Below, in pieces: positions 1 through 6,617 of a stretch of DNA of 8,752 bases. The stretch spans positions 1 to 8,752 of the forward strand of contig JAEXGP010000290.1 of NCBI GenBank assembly GCA_023450775.1. The letters run 5' to 3'. The position numbers and the translations under genes are program-made. This DNA comes from Actinomycetes bacterium. GTDB taxonomy: Bacteria > Actinomycetota > Acidimicrobiia > Acidimicrobiales > Microtrichaceae. Position 1 is the first letter of the stretch. Each line of letters opens with the position of its first letter. The notes beneath the pieces are model-generated. The model was not told the DNA's origin. It made no database searches and was given only the letters and a program-made list of their open reading frames with translations.

Positions 1-96
1 AAGAACTACGTGTCCAACCTGCTCACCAAGCTCGGGATGAGCCGCCGGACGGAGGCGGCGGTGTTCGCCGTGCGGATGCAGACACGCAGGCACTGA
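1..96 (+). CDS. LuxR/NarL-family response regulator, C-terminal end (partial)
   Basis: This is the 3' end of a gene that begins before the window; 31 codons and a TGA stop are visible. The residues begin KNYVSNLLTKLGMSRRTEAA and match the recognition helix and last helix of a LuxR-type (GerE) helix-turn-helix. They are closest in style to the DevR/DosR and NarL groups, where K-N-Y/H-V-S-x-L-L-x-K-L-G-M-x-x-R-T is typical. Such proteins are cytoplasmic transcription factors activated by phosphorylation of an N-terminal receiver domain, which is not in view. The gene is convergent with the flavin-binding gene that ends 3 nt further on. The orphan-looking sensor kinase at 3435-4508 is of the type that partners such regulators, but that pairing is an inference. 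The family is secure; the subgroup is less so. Confidence 0.85.
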   Translation, partial: KNYVSNLLTKLGMSRRTEAAVFAVRMQTRRH

Positions 97-99
97 TCC

Positions 100-525
100 T
101 CACCGTCGGTCGACAGCACGGTCGAGCGGCAGGAGCGTTGACGCACCGGAGTTCGTCGGCGTCCCGAGCGACGTCCACCCTCGGATGAGCTCTGCCCTCA
201 CCCGCGCCAGTTCCGGCCCAGTCCCAGGTGCACCGCCGTCGGGGACGGTCGACGTCCCGCGGACGAGCACCTGCCAGCGACCACCGTCGGGTGCGATCCC
301 GTCGGTGTGGACTGCGACCACGTTGCCCTGCATGGCTCGGAGATCGGCGTCCGCGGGATCCACCGCCAGGACGAGGGACAGCCCGTCGCTGCCGTCCGTC
401 ACGAGGTGGATCGGCGCCATGAACACGTAGGGCAGCGCCTGGACCGACAGCGCGACCCGGCAGGCCGAGGCTCCGCCGAGATAGGTGACACTTTCGGTAC
501 GGGTCAGGTCGCGCCCGGTTGACAC
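100..525 (-). CDS. pyridoxamine 5'-phosphate oxidase (PPOX)-like flavin-binding protein
   Basis: The 141-residue protein has the layout of small actinobacterial PPOX-fold proteins. A short N-terminal helix is followed by a strand with C-R-V-A-L-S (about 22-27), where relatives have G-R-L-A/V. Next come a P-I-H-L-V-T-D-G hairpin (about 38-45) and a second strand pair ending in W-Q-V-L-V-R-G-T (84-91), as in the usual W-S-V-L-V-R-G. The fold forms split-barrel dimers that bind FMN, F420 or heme; the cofactor and substrate here cannot be read from sequence, and true pyridoxine-phosphate oxidase activity is unlikely. The start is GTG at 525, the only plausible in-frame start after an upstream stop. 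A GGAGGA tract abuts it too closely to be an ideal ribosome-binding site. Genes of this family often accompany DevR-type regulators, which fits the neighbour at 1-96. Confidence 0.72.
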   Translation of the reverse strand: MSTGRDLTRTESVTYLGGASACRVALSVQALPYVFMAPIHLVTDGSDGLSLVLAVDPADADLRAMQGNVVAVHTDGIAPDGGRWQVLVRGTSTVPDGGAPGTGPELARVRAELIRGWTSLGTPTNSGASTLLPLDRAVDRR

Positions 526-642
526 TCCTCCACCGTCGCACCGGGCGACCGCGCTCGACAGAGCCCTTGGTCACCATGCGGCCCTCGGGTTCGTCGACGC
601 CGAGTGACCTTCGGCTCTAGGTGGCCGATCCGGAGGGGTGCA
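526..642. promoter_or_regulatory. divergent intergenic region between PPOX-like gene and RCC1 lipoprotein gene
   Basis: These 117 bases separate two genes transcribed outward, so promoters for both should lie here. I see no convincing -35/-10 pair and no DosR-type box. The only structure is a weak 5-bp dyad, GCCGA at 599-603 with TCGGC at 611-615. An alternative GTG at 604 would extend the lipoprotein gene into this region but has no ribosome-binding site. Confidence 0.35.
632..636 (+). promoter_or_regulatory. ribosome-binding site that fixes the lipoprotein start
   Basis: GGAGG at 632-636 lies six bases before GTG at 643. The upstream in-frame GTG at 604 has no such motif, and the ATG at 649 is 12 bases away. 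This favours 643 and gives a standard 32-residue lipoprotein signal peptide. Confidence 0.6.
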
Positions 643-2268
643 GTGTCGATGCAGACGCCCCGGAGGTTCCGACCCGTGGACTCACGCCATCGCTCCGCAT
701 CGTTGGTCGCCCTCGTGGCGCTCGTCGCGTTCGCAGGCTGCGCAGCGCCGACGCCGGACCGACCCGTCGACCCGTTGATCAGCTGCGCATCGCTGTCCGG
801 AATCGCGCGCTACCAGCCGCCGGCCACTCCCACGCCGACCGACATCGTCCTCAGCACCGACCCTCCGATGCAGCTCTCGGGCTGCTCGGACCAGCTCGGC
901 CTCGGCATCTCGTCGGGCACGCTGGCCGTCGCCCTCTTCCTCCCGGGCTACCACTGCGGCGCCACCCCGGCGCCCGGCACGCCGTGGGCATCCGGCGCGG
1001 GCGTGATCTCGTGGAGCAGCGGCGCGTCGTCCGCGATCGAGGTGTCCCTGTTCGGGATCCAGGGCGGGCTCTTCCCGATCGAGATGCGGGTGACCGGCGG
1101 CCAGTTCACCGGCTCGACCGCGCGCTTCGACGTCCGCGGGAGCAACGTCACCGGCGACTGCACCCACACGCCGCTCGAGACGGCGTCGTTCAGCTCGACC
1201 GTCCCGGTCGTCCTCCACGCGAACGACCTGCCGCCCCGGCCGGCGCTCACCGGTGCGACGCAGCTCGCCCTGGGCGACCTGCACAGCTGCGCACTCCGGT
1301 CGGACGCCACGGTGAGCTGCTGGGGCTTCAACGGGTTCGGACAGCTGATGAGCTCGCCGTTCCAGGACTCCGACGTGGCGGTGACCTCGGAGGGCATCCC
1401 GGCGGTGACCTCCCTGGCTGCGAGCGTGTACCACAACTGCGGGGTCTTCGTCGGCGGCGCCGGACGTTGCTGGGCTCCGCTCGGCGTGGGGATGACCGGC
1501 GGCGCCACGTCGCCGGGGGGCATCTCCACCGGCAACGCCCACTCGTGCATGATCCTCGCCGGAGGCGGCGTCCGTTGCCAGGGCGACAACTCCCGCGGGC
1601 AGCTCGGCGACGGCACCACGACGTTCTCCGAGACCGGCGCCGACGTCGTCGGACCGCTCGACGCGACGGCGCTGGCGGCAGGTTTCGACTTCTCGTGCGC
1701 GGTCCTCGGCGACGGCTCCGTCCGATGTTGGGGGGCGAACGGCGCAGGGCAGCTCGGCAACGGCTCCACCGCCGACTCGTCGGTGCCGGTGGCCGTGTCG
1801 GGCATCGACGACGCGGTCGCCATGAGCGCCGGCCGGAGCTCCGCGTGCGCCGTGCTCGGCGACGGTTCCGTGCGGTGCTGGGGAGCGAATGATGCCGGTC
1901 AGCTCGGCGACGGGTCCACGACTGGAGCCTCTTCGCCCGTGACGGTGAGCGGGCTCACGGGAGCGACCGCCGTGGGCGTCGGTGCGCAACACGCCTGCGC
2001 GGCGGTCACCGACGGCGTCGTGCGGTGCTGGGGTGCGAACGCTCGAGGCCAGCTCGGTTCCGGCACGACCGACCCGAGCACGACCCCGGTCGCCGTGGTC
2101 GGCCTCACCGGTGCGACCGCGGTCGCGGCCGGCGCCCGGCACACGTGCGCCATCGTCACCGACGACGAGGTGCGGTGCTGGGGTGACGACTCACACGGAC
2201 AACTCGGGAACGCCACCACGGTGAACACGCCGGTCACGTCGCCGGTGACCGTGGTGCGGAACTGGTGA
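643..2268 (+). CDS. secreted lipoprotein with seven RCC1-type propeller repeats
   Basis: The 541-residue product (GTG start at 643) opens with a basic stretch, then a hydrophobic core ending A-F-A-G-C. This is a lipobox with the lipidated cysteine at residue 33, so the protein is predicted to be anchored outside the membrane. Residues about 45-200 form an unrecognised domain with four cysteines (48, 81, 105, 173). Residues about 205-541 carry seven RCC1-like repeats of the form H-x-C-A-x(7)-V-x-C-W-G-x-N-x-x-G-Q-L-G, enough for one complete seven-bladed beta-propeller. Each repeat has a cysteine pair exactly ten residues apart (216/226, 266/276, 302/312, 352/362, 402/412, 452/462, 502/512). 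Blade 2 is short and degenerate, with Cys-to-Cys distance to the next blade of 36 rather than 50. No enzymatic motif is visible. Binding of a surface or extracellular ligand is likely but the partner is unknown. The gene is divergent from the PPOX-like gene. Confidence 0.88.
   Translation: MSMQTPRRFRPVDSRHRSASLVALVALVAFAGCAAPTPDRPVDPLISCASLSGIARYQPPATPTPTDIVLSTDPPMQLSGCSDQLGLGISSGTLAVALFLPGYHCGATPAPGTPWASGAGVISWSSGASSAIEVSLFGIQGGLFPIEMRVTGGQFTGSTARFDVRGSNVTGDCTHTPLETASFSSTVPVVLHANDLPPRPALTGATQLALGDLHSCALRSDATVSCWGFNGFGQLMSSPFQDSDVAVTSEGIPAVTSLAASVYHNCGVFVGGAGRCWAPLGVGMTGGATSPGGISTGNAHSCMILAGGGVRCQGDNSRGQLGDGTTTFSETGADVVGPLDATALAAGFDFSCAVLGDGSVRCWGANGAGQLGNGSTADSSVPVAVSGIDDAVAMSAGRSSACAVLGDGSVRCWGANDAGQLGDGSTTGASSPVTVSGLTGATAVGVGAQHACAAVTDGVVRCWGANARGQLGSGTTDPSTTPVAVVGLTGATAVAAGARHTCAIVTDDEVRCWGDDSHGQLGNATTVNTPVTSPVTVVRNW
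1528..2265 (+). repeat. tandem 150-bp modules encoding RCC1 blades 3-7
   Basis: Five consecutive coding modules have a strict period of 150 bp (50 residues). The second cysteine codon of the successive blades falls at 1576, 1726, 1876, 2026 and 2176. The region around G-x-V-R-C-W-G is the best conserved at DNA level, for example GTGCGGTGCTGGGG at three of these positions. This looks like internal duplication, now diverged, within the lipoprotein gene. Confidence 0.8.
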
Positions 2269-2316
2269 TGACCTCCGACACTGGATGAGGCGGGCGCCAC
2301 GAGGCAGAGTCGCGAC

Positions 2317-3324
2317 GTGAGAGCGTGGTGGGTCGATCGACCCGGACCGGTGGACTCCGGGCCGCTCGTCCGTGGCGAGCGGCCGATGCCCGAGCCCGGC
2401 CCGACCGAGGTCAGGGTGCGGGTCTCGGTGTGCGGGGTGTGCCGGACCGATCTGCACCTCGTCGAGGGCGATCTGCCACAGCACGGTCGCCACGTCGTAC
2501 CCGGACACGAGGTGGTCGGCGTCGTGGACGCGGTGGGGCCCGCGACCCAGCGCTTCCGGGTCGGACAGCGGGTGGGCATCGCCTGGCTCCGCGGCACGTG
2601 CGGAACGTGCCGGTTCTGCCGCCGCGGCGCCGAGAACCTGTGCGTCCAGCCCCGGTTCACGGGCTGGGACGCGGACGGCGGCTACGCGGACCGGGCGGTC
2701 GTCGACGAGGCGTTCGCCTACGAGTTGCCTGACGCCATCGATGACCTGCACGCCGCGCCGCTCCTCTGCGCCGGCATCGTCGGGTACCGCGCGCTCCGGC
2801 GCGCCGAGCTGCCCGACGGTGGTCGCCTGGGGATCTACGGCTTCGGGGCGTCCGCTCACATCGTGGCGCAGGTCGCGATCGCACAAGGGGCCGAGGTGCA
2901 CGTCCTCACCCGTTCTGCCGCGGCGCGGCAGCTGGCGCTCGAGCTCGGCGCGGCATCGGTCGGCGGCGCCACCGACGAACCACCCGTGCCGCTCGACGCA
3001 TCGATCCTCTTCGCTCCCGGCGGTGAGCTGGTGCCGTCCGCGCTGCGAGCCCTCGATCGGGGCGGCACGCTCGCGATCGCCGGCATCCACCTGAGCGACA
3101 TCCCCTCGATCCGCTACGGACCCGAGCTGTTCCAGGAGAAGCAGGTCCGGAGCGTCACGGCGAACACCCGGCGCGACGGCGAGCAGTTCCTCCGACTCGC
3201 GGCGAGGCTCGACGTCCGACCGGTGGTGACCGAGCGCCCGTTCGAGGAGGTGGCCCGAACCCTGTCGGACCTCGCGCACGACCGCTTCGTCGGCGCGGCG
3301 GTGATCCGCGTGGACGGGTCCTGA
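2317..3324 (+). CDS. zinc-dependent alcohol dehydrogenase family protein
   Basis: The 335-residue medium-chain dehydrogenase is complete. The GroES-like domain carries catalytic-zinc ligands C42 (in C-G-V-C-R-T-D-L-H), H64 with E65 (G-H-E) and C151 (L-L-C-A-G). Structural-zinc cysteines are C95, C98, C101 and C109. The Rossmann domain has G-x-G-x-x-A at about 175-180. Later motifs such as A-G-I-H-L-S-D-I-P and R-S-V-T-A-N-T-R match the actinobacterial adhA-like subgroup of zinc-binding alcohol dehydrogenases. The reaction is NAD(P)-linked oxidation of an alcohol or reduction of an aldehyde in the cytoplasm; the physiological substrate is unknown. The start is GTG at 2317, with only a weak GAGG 12 bases upstream. 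It lies 48 bases after the lipoprotein gene and 110 before the sensor kinase, so operon membership is uncertain. Confidence 0.9.
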   Translation: MRAWWVDRPGPVDSGPLVRGERPMPEPGPTEVRVRVSVCGVCRTDLHLVEGDLPQHGRHVVPGHEVVGVVDAVGPATQRFRVGQRVGIAWLRGTCGTCRFCRRGAENLCVQPRFTGWDADGGYADRAVVDEAFAYELPDAIDDLHAAPLLCAGIVGYRALRRAELPDGGRLGIYGFGASAHIVAQVAIAQGAEVHVLTRSAAARQLALELGAASVGGATDEPPVPLDASILFAPGGELVPSALRALDRGGTLAIAGIHLSDIPSIRYGPELFQEKQVRSVTANTRRDGEQFLRLAARLDVRPVVTERPFEEVARTLSDLAHDRFVGAAVIRVDGS

Positions 3325-3434
3325 GCGGGTGCGGGCGAACCGTCCGGGGCGTACGCTCGCCGCCGAGCCCAAGTGTTCGCCCTTCGGCTCCCGGTACAGC
3401 GCTCAGCGGGTGAGGCCTGGAGGAGGCAGACGCC

Positions 3435-4508
3435 ATGGGTGGACGGGCCCCTTCCCTGGATCGGTACGGCGACGAGTTCGCCTGGTGGCTCCTCGACGCA
3501 GCCCCGGATGCGACCCTGGTCGTCGCCGGCGACGGTGACATCGTCTTCGCGAACGGCCAAGCGGGAGAGCTGTTCGGCTACGAGCTCGACCAACTGCTCG
3601 GACTGACGGTGGAGGACCTGCTCCCCGAGTCCTTCCGGCGGTCCCACCGGGCACATCGAGCGAGGTTCAGGGCGGAGCCGGCCAATCGGGAGATGGGCAG
3701 CGGCCTCGAGCTGCACGCCGTGCGCTCGGACGGCAGCGAGATCCCGGTGGAGGTCAGCCTGAACCCGTTGGTGCTCGGCACCGACCTCCACGTCATCGCC
3801 GCCGTCCGCGACATCTCCACGAGGCTGCGGGCCGAAGCCGAGCTCGAGGCGAGCCGCGACGCGTTGGAAGCGGCCGGCCGGGCGCTGGCGGTGACGGAGG
3901 AACGCGAGCGGATCGCCCGTGACCTCCACGACACGGTCATCCAGCGGCTGTTCGCCGAGTCGCTCAGCCTGCAGGCCACGCTCGGACGGCTGGACGACCA
4001 CGAGGAGACCCGTCAGCGGATCGAGGCCGCCGTCGACTCGCTCGACTCGACGATCACCGAGATCAGAGCGGCCATCTTCTCGCTCCACACGGCGCGGATG
4101 GCGACGAGCACCGGTGGGCTCCGAGCCGAGTTGCTCGAGGTCGTGGAGACCACGACGGCAACCCTCGACTTCCGGCCGGTGGTCCGCTTCGACGGCAGCG
4201 TGGAGATGATCGACGACCGGACGGCGCAGCAGATGATCCCGGTGCTCCGCGAGGGGCTCACGAACGTGGTCAAGCACGCCCGGGCGACCGGCGTCCGCAT
4301 CGCACTCGAGGTCGGCGACGAGATCGTCCTCACGATCGAGGACGACGGTGCGGGCATCCCCGTGGATCCCGATTCCGGTTGCGGACTCCACAACCTCTCC
4401 CATCGCGCCCGGACGCTCGGAGGACGGCTCCAGCTGGACCGCTCCGGATCGGGAACGCTGCTCCGCTGGGCCGTACCCCTCCGCCGTGGATCGGCGTCGG
4501 GCAACTGA
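3435..4508 (+). CDS. PAS-domain sensor histidine kinase (NarL/DevS-type, HisKA_3)
   Basis: The 357-residue kinase has no transmembrane segment or signal peptide, so it is a cytoplasmic sensor. A PAS domain spans about residues 15-128, including I-V-F-A-N, L-F-G-Y and the terminal A-A-V-R-D-I-S. A short helical linker leads into the HisKA_3 dimerisation domain, with the phospho-acceptor H165 in E-R-I-A-R-D-L-H-D-T-V-I-Q-R-L-F. The HATPase_c domain has an N box (E273-G-L-T-N277-V-V-K-H-A), a G1 box (E-D-D-G-A-G-I-P, 302-309) and a G2 region near G-C-G-L-H-N-L. All key residues are present. The ATG start has AGGAGG at 3421-3426, eight bases upstream. This kinase class phosphorylates LuxR-type regulators, so the regulator ending at 96 is a candidate partner, although 3.3 kb lie between them. 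The PAS ligand cannot be deduced; no heme-binding residue is obvious. Confidence 0.93.
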   Translation: MGGRAPSLDRYGDEFAWWLLDAAPDATLVVAGDGDIVFANGQAGELFGYELDQLLGLTVEDLLPESFRRSHRAHRARFRAEPANREMGSGLELHAVRSDGSEIPVEVSLNPLVLGTDLHVIAAVRDISTRLRAEAELEASRDALEAAGRALAVTEERERIARDLHDTVIQRLFAESLSLQATLGRLDDHEETRQRIEAAVDSLDSTITEIRAAIFSLHTARMATSTGGLRAELLEVVETTTATLDFRPVVRFDGSVEMIDDRTAQQMIPVLREGLTNVVKHARATGVRIALEVGDEIVLTIEDDGAGIPVDPDSGCGLHNLSHRARTLGGRLQLDRSGSGTLLRWAVPLRRGSASGN

Positions 4509-4521
4509 TCGCGCTGGTGCC

Positions 4522-4538
4522 CACACGCACGCCGTGTG
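4522..4538 (+). terminator. possible hairpin after the kinase gene
   Basis: CACACG at 4522-4527 and CGTGTG at 4533-4538 are perfect 6-bp arms around a 5-base loop, starting 14 bases after the kinase stop codon. There is no T-run after it, so it is either a weak GC-type terminator or coincidence. Confidence 0.3.
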
Positions 4539-4560
4539 ACGTCGCTGCTGGTGGGGCGCG

Positions 4561-4589
4561 TGGTCACGAAAGGACCGCACGCATACCCT
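4561..4589 (+). promoter_or_regulatory. candidate promoter of the sulfur operon
   Basis: TGGTCA at 4561-4566 (four of six to the -35 consensus) is followed after exactly 17 bases by TACCCT at 4584-4589, which fits the TAnnnT -10 pattern. Transcription would begin near 4596, about 28 bases before the ATG at 4624 and upstream of the GGGGAGG ribosome-binding site at 4612-4618. The -10 lies inside the repressor dyad, as expected for a repressed promoter. The prediction is from pattern only. Confidence 0.42.
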
Positions 4590-4598
4590 AGGGGGTAT
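4583..4598. promoter_or_regulatory. CsoR/CstR-family operator
   Basis: ATACCC-TAGG-GGGTAT is a 16-bp dyad with perfect 6-bp arms and a 4-base centre. The A/T-flanked C-tract/G-tract design is characteristic of operators bound by CsoR/CstR/RcnR-family tetramers. It lies 25 bases before the reductase start and overlaps the proposed -10. The operon encodes a CsoR-family repressor, so autoregulation is the simplest reading. Confidence 0.72.
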
Positions 4599-4623
4599 CA
4601 GTATCGAGCCCGGGGAGGCCGGC

Positions 4624-6324
4624 ATGGACGACATCGCGAACGACGACGAGCAGGGCACGAGCCCGCAGATCGAGGGACCCGTCGTGATCATCGGCGGAGT
4701 CGCCGGCGGCATGTCCACGGCGACTCGGCTCCGGCGGCTCGACGACGACGTCGAGATCATCGTGATCGAGCGCAGCGGGCACGTGTCCTTCGCCAACTGC
4801 GGACTGCCGTACTTCGTCGGCGGCGTGATCGACGACGAGGACGACCTGACGCTCCAGACCCCCGCGTCGCTGCAGGCGCGGTTCCGTCTCGACGTCCGCG
4901 TCGACACGGAGGCCGTGGAGATCGACCCGACGGCACGCCGGGTCCGCATCCGTTCGGTGCTCACCGGCGACGAGGAGGACCTGCACTACGGGAACCTCGT
5001 GCTCAGCATGGGCGCCGCACCGACGCGACCCCCGATCCCGGGGTACGAACGGGCGCTCACGCTGCGCACGGTCGAGGACGCGTCCCGCATGGCGTCGGCG
5101 GTGGACACGTCGCAGGCATCCGCAGTGGTCATCGGCGCCGGGTTCATCGGGCTCGAGGTCGCCGAGAACCTCGTCCTCCAAGGACTCGACGTCACGATCG
5201 TCGAGGCGACGCCGCAGGTCCTCGCCCCGCTCGATCCCGAGCTGGCGATCCTGGTCGAGGAGGAGCTGGTCGCCCACGGGATCCGGGTGGAGACGGGGGC
5301 TCAGGTCGCATCGGTCGGCCCGGCCGACGTGTCGCTCGCCGACGGGCGGGTGCTCCCCGCGGACGTGGTCGTCGGCGCGATCGGCGTCCGGCCCGATGTG
5401 CGCCTGGCGCACGACGCCGGGATCGCGCTCGGCCCGTCCGGCGGGATCCTGGTGGACGAGCACATGCGCACCAGCGACCCGCACGTCTACGCGGTCGGCG
5501 ACGCGGTCGAGAAGCCCGACGCGGTCTCGCACGCCACGTCGCTCATCGCCCTGGCGAACATCGCCAACCGGCAGGGGCGACGGGTCGCCGACCACCTCGC
5601 GGGGCGTCCGGCACGACCCGTTGAGTCGCTCGGCACCGCGATCGTCAAGGTGTTCGACCTGGCCGCCGCGACGGTCGGGTGGAACGAGAAGCGGCTGCAG
5701 GCCGCTGGTCGCCGCTACCGGGTGGTGCACTCCCACCCCTTCGACCACGCCACCTACTACCCCGGCGCCACCCGCCTGGCGATGAAGCTGCTCTTCTCCC
5801 CCGACGACGGGAGGATCCTCGGCGCCCAGGCGGTCGGGCGCAACGGGGTGGACAAGCGCATCGACGTGATCGCCACGGCCATGGCCGGCGGCCTGACCGC
5901 CGACCGCCTCGCCGACCTGGAGCTCGCGTACGCCCCGCCGTTCTCGTCCGCGAAGGACCCGGTCAACCAGCTGGGCTACATGGCGGAGAACGTGATCAGC
6001 GGCGACTGCGACGTGGTCGATCCGCTCGAGCTCGCCGAGCTGGCCGACGGCGGGTGGACCGTCGTCGATGTCCGGTCGGCCGCCGAGCACCGCGCCGGAG
6101 CGATTCCCGGCTCCGAGCTCCTGCCCCTCGACGAGCTCCGGGACCACCTCGATGACCTCGACGGCGAACGGGTCGTCGTGTACTGCGAGGTCGGCCAGCG
6201 CGGCCACACCGCGACGGCGCTGCTGCGGGACCACGGCATCGTCGCCCGCAACCTCGATGGCGGCTACGCGACGTGGACCGCCGCCACCCGCGCCGTCCGT
6301 GGCCGGCAGGGGGCAGCGGCATGA
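4624..6324 (+). CDS. CoA-disulfide / persulfide reductase fused to rhodanese (CoADR-RHD)
   Basis: The 566-residue flavoprotein belongs to the pyridine nucleotide-disulfide oxidoreductase family. Its FAD site is G-G-V-A-G-G (24-29). The single redox cysteine C59 in S-F-A-N-C-G-L-P-Y is the signature of CoA-disulfide reductases, which use one cysteine rather than a CxxxxC pair. The NAD(P)H site is G-A-G-F-I-G (171-176), and a second FAD motif V-Y-A-V-G-D-A lies at 288-294. The dimerisation domain contains A-Y-A-P-P-F-S-S-A-K-D-P-V-N (435-448). A rhodanese domain follows from about 462 with active-site C521 in C-E-V-G-Q-R-G. Characterised fusions of this type reduce CoA-disulfide, CoA-persulfide or polysulfide with NAD(P)H, and the rhodanese handles sulfane sulfur. 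A strong GGGGAGG lies at 4612-4618. The gene overlaps the downstream CsoR-family gene by ATGA. The family is very secure; the exact substrate is inferred. Confidence 0.94.
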   Translation: MDDIANDDEQGTSPQIEGPVVIIGGVAGGMSTATRLRRLDDDVEIIVIERSGHVSFANCGLPYFVGGVIDDEDDLTLQTPASLQARFRLDVRVDTEAVEIDPTARRVRIRSVLTGDEEDLHYGNLVLSMGAAPTRPPIPGYERALTLRTVEDASRMASAVDTSQASAVVIGAGFIGLEVAENLVLQGLDVTIVEATPQVLAPLDPELAILVEEELVAHGIRVETGAQVASVGPADVSLADGRVLPADVVVGAIGVRPDVRLAHDAGIALGPSGGILVDEHMRTSDPHVYAVGDAVEKPDAVSHATSLIALANIANRQGRRVADHLAGRPARPVESLGTAIVKVFDLAAATVGWNEKRLQAAGRRYRVVHSHPFDHATYYPGATRLAMKLLFSPDDGRILGAQAVGRNGVDKRIDVIATAMAGGLTADRLADLELAYAPPFSSAKDPVNQLGYMAENVISGDCDVVDPLELAELADGGWTVVDVRSAAEHRAGAIPGSELLPLDELRDHLDDLDGERVVVYCEVGQRGHTATALLRDHGIVARNLDGGYATWTAATRAVRGRQGAAA

Positions 6325-6590
6325 GGTTCCCCGACGAGGTGACCGAGGACGTCCAGAAGCGGCTCCGCCGGGCGGAAGGTCAGCTGCGAGGTGTGCAACG
6401 GCTGCTCGACGAGGGTGCGGACTGCAAGGACGTCGTCACCCAGCTCGCCGCGGCGCAGGCCGCCCTGCACCGGGTCGGCACCCGGCTCATGGGCGCCGGC
6501 ATCCGGCACTGCCTCACCGATCCCGACGCGGCCGAGGCCGACGGCATGACGGTGGAGAGCATGGAGGAGCTGTTCCTGCTGCTCCGCTGA
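6321..6590 (+). CDS. CsoR-family repressor, CstR-like persulfide sensor
   Basis: The 89-residue, all-helical protein shows the CsoR/RcnR signature R-L-R-R-A-E-G-Q-L-R-G near residues 14-24. The start is the ATG at 6321, which overlaps the reductase stop codon (ATGA, 4 nt) and has AGGGGG at 6308-6313 upstream; a longer in-frame version is possible but has no family homology. Two cysteines are kept, C35 (D-C-K-D-V-V-T-Q-L) and C64 (R-H-C-L), 29 residues apart as in copper-sensing CsoR. The position four before the second cysteine, histidine in CsoR, is Gly60. Loss of that Cu(I) ligand with both thiols retained is what distinguishes CstR-type sensors, which form inter-subunit sulfur bridges on exposure to persulfides. 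With a fused persulfide reductase upstream and a matching dyad at the promoter, this is probably the operon's own repressor. A different thiol or metal signal cannot be excluded. Confidence 0.88.
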   Translation: MRFPDEVTEDVQKRLRRAEGQLRGVQRLLDEGADCKDVVTQLAAAQAALHRVGTRLMGAGIRHCLTDPDAAEADGMTVESMEELFLLLR

Positions 6591-6617
6591 GCGGACCGGA
6601 ACCTGGCCGACCCCCCT

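Noticed and set aside
23..577. 184-codon minus-strand frame overlapping the PPOX-like gene
   Set aside because: It is Arg/Pro-rich and lacks motifs, while the overlapping 141-residue frame matches the PPOX fold through its whole length.
526..642. DosR/DevR-type 20-bp palindrome
   Set aside because: I looked for a GGGAC-x-TT-x-GTCCC-like dyad in this divergent region and before the dehydrogenase and kinase genes; none has acceptable symmetry.
682..2142. Long antisense open frame across the RCC1 lipoprotein gene
   Set aside because: Its translation is Arg/Ala/Gly-rich with no domain, and it mirrors codon bias of the lipoprotein gene, which has clear repeats and a lipobox.
3114..4964. 616-codon antisense open frame across the kinase and the start of the reductase
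   Set aside because: It crosses three convincing features on the other strand and has no recognisable motif; this is a high-GC shadow frame.
4588..6234. 548-codon antisense open frame under the CoADR-rhodanese gene
   Set aside because: The sense strand has every catalytic motif of the reductase; the antisense product is low-complexity.
6273..6320. Upstream start for the CsoR-family repressor
   Set aside because: The added residues overlap the rhodanese coding region and lie outside the family's conserved length; the ATGA overlap at 6321 is a normal coupled start.
6591..6617. Bidirectional terminator between the converging repressor and methyltransferase genes
   Set aside because: The 27 bases contain only 4-bp complementarities, too weak to call.
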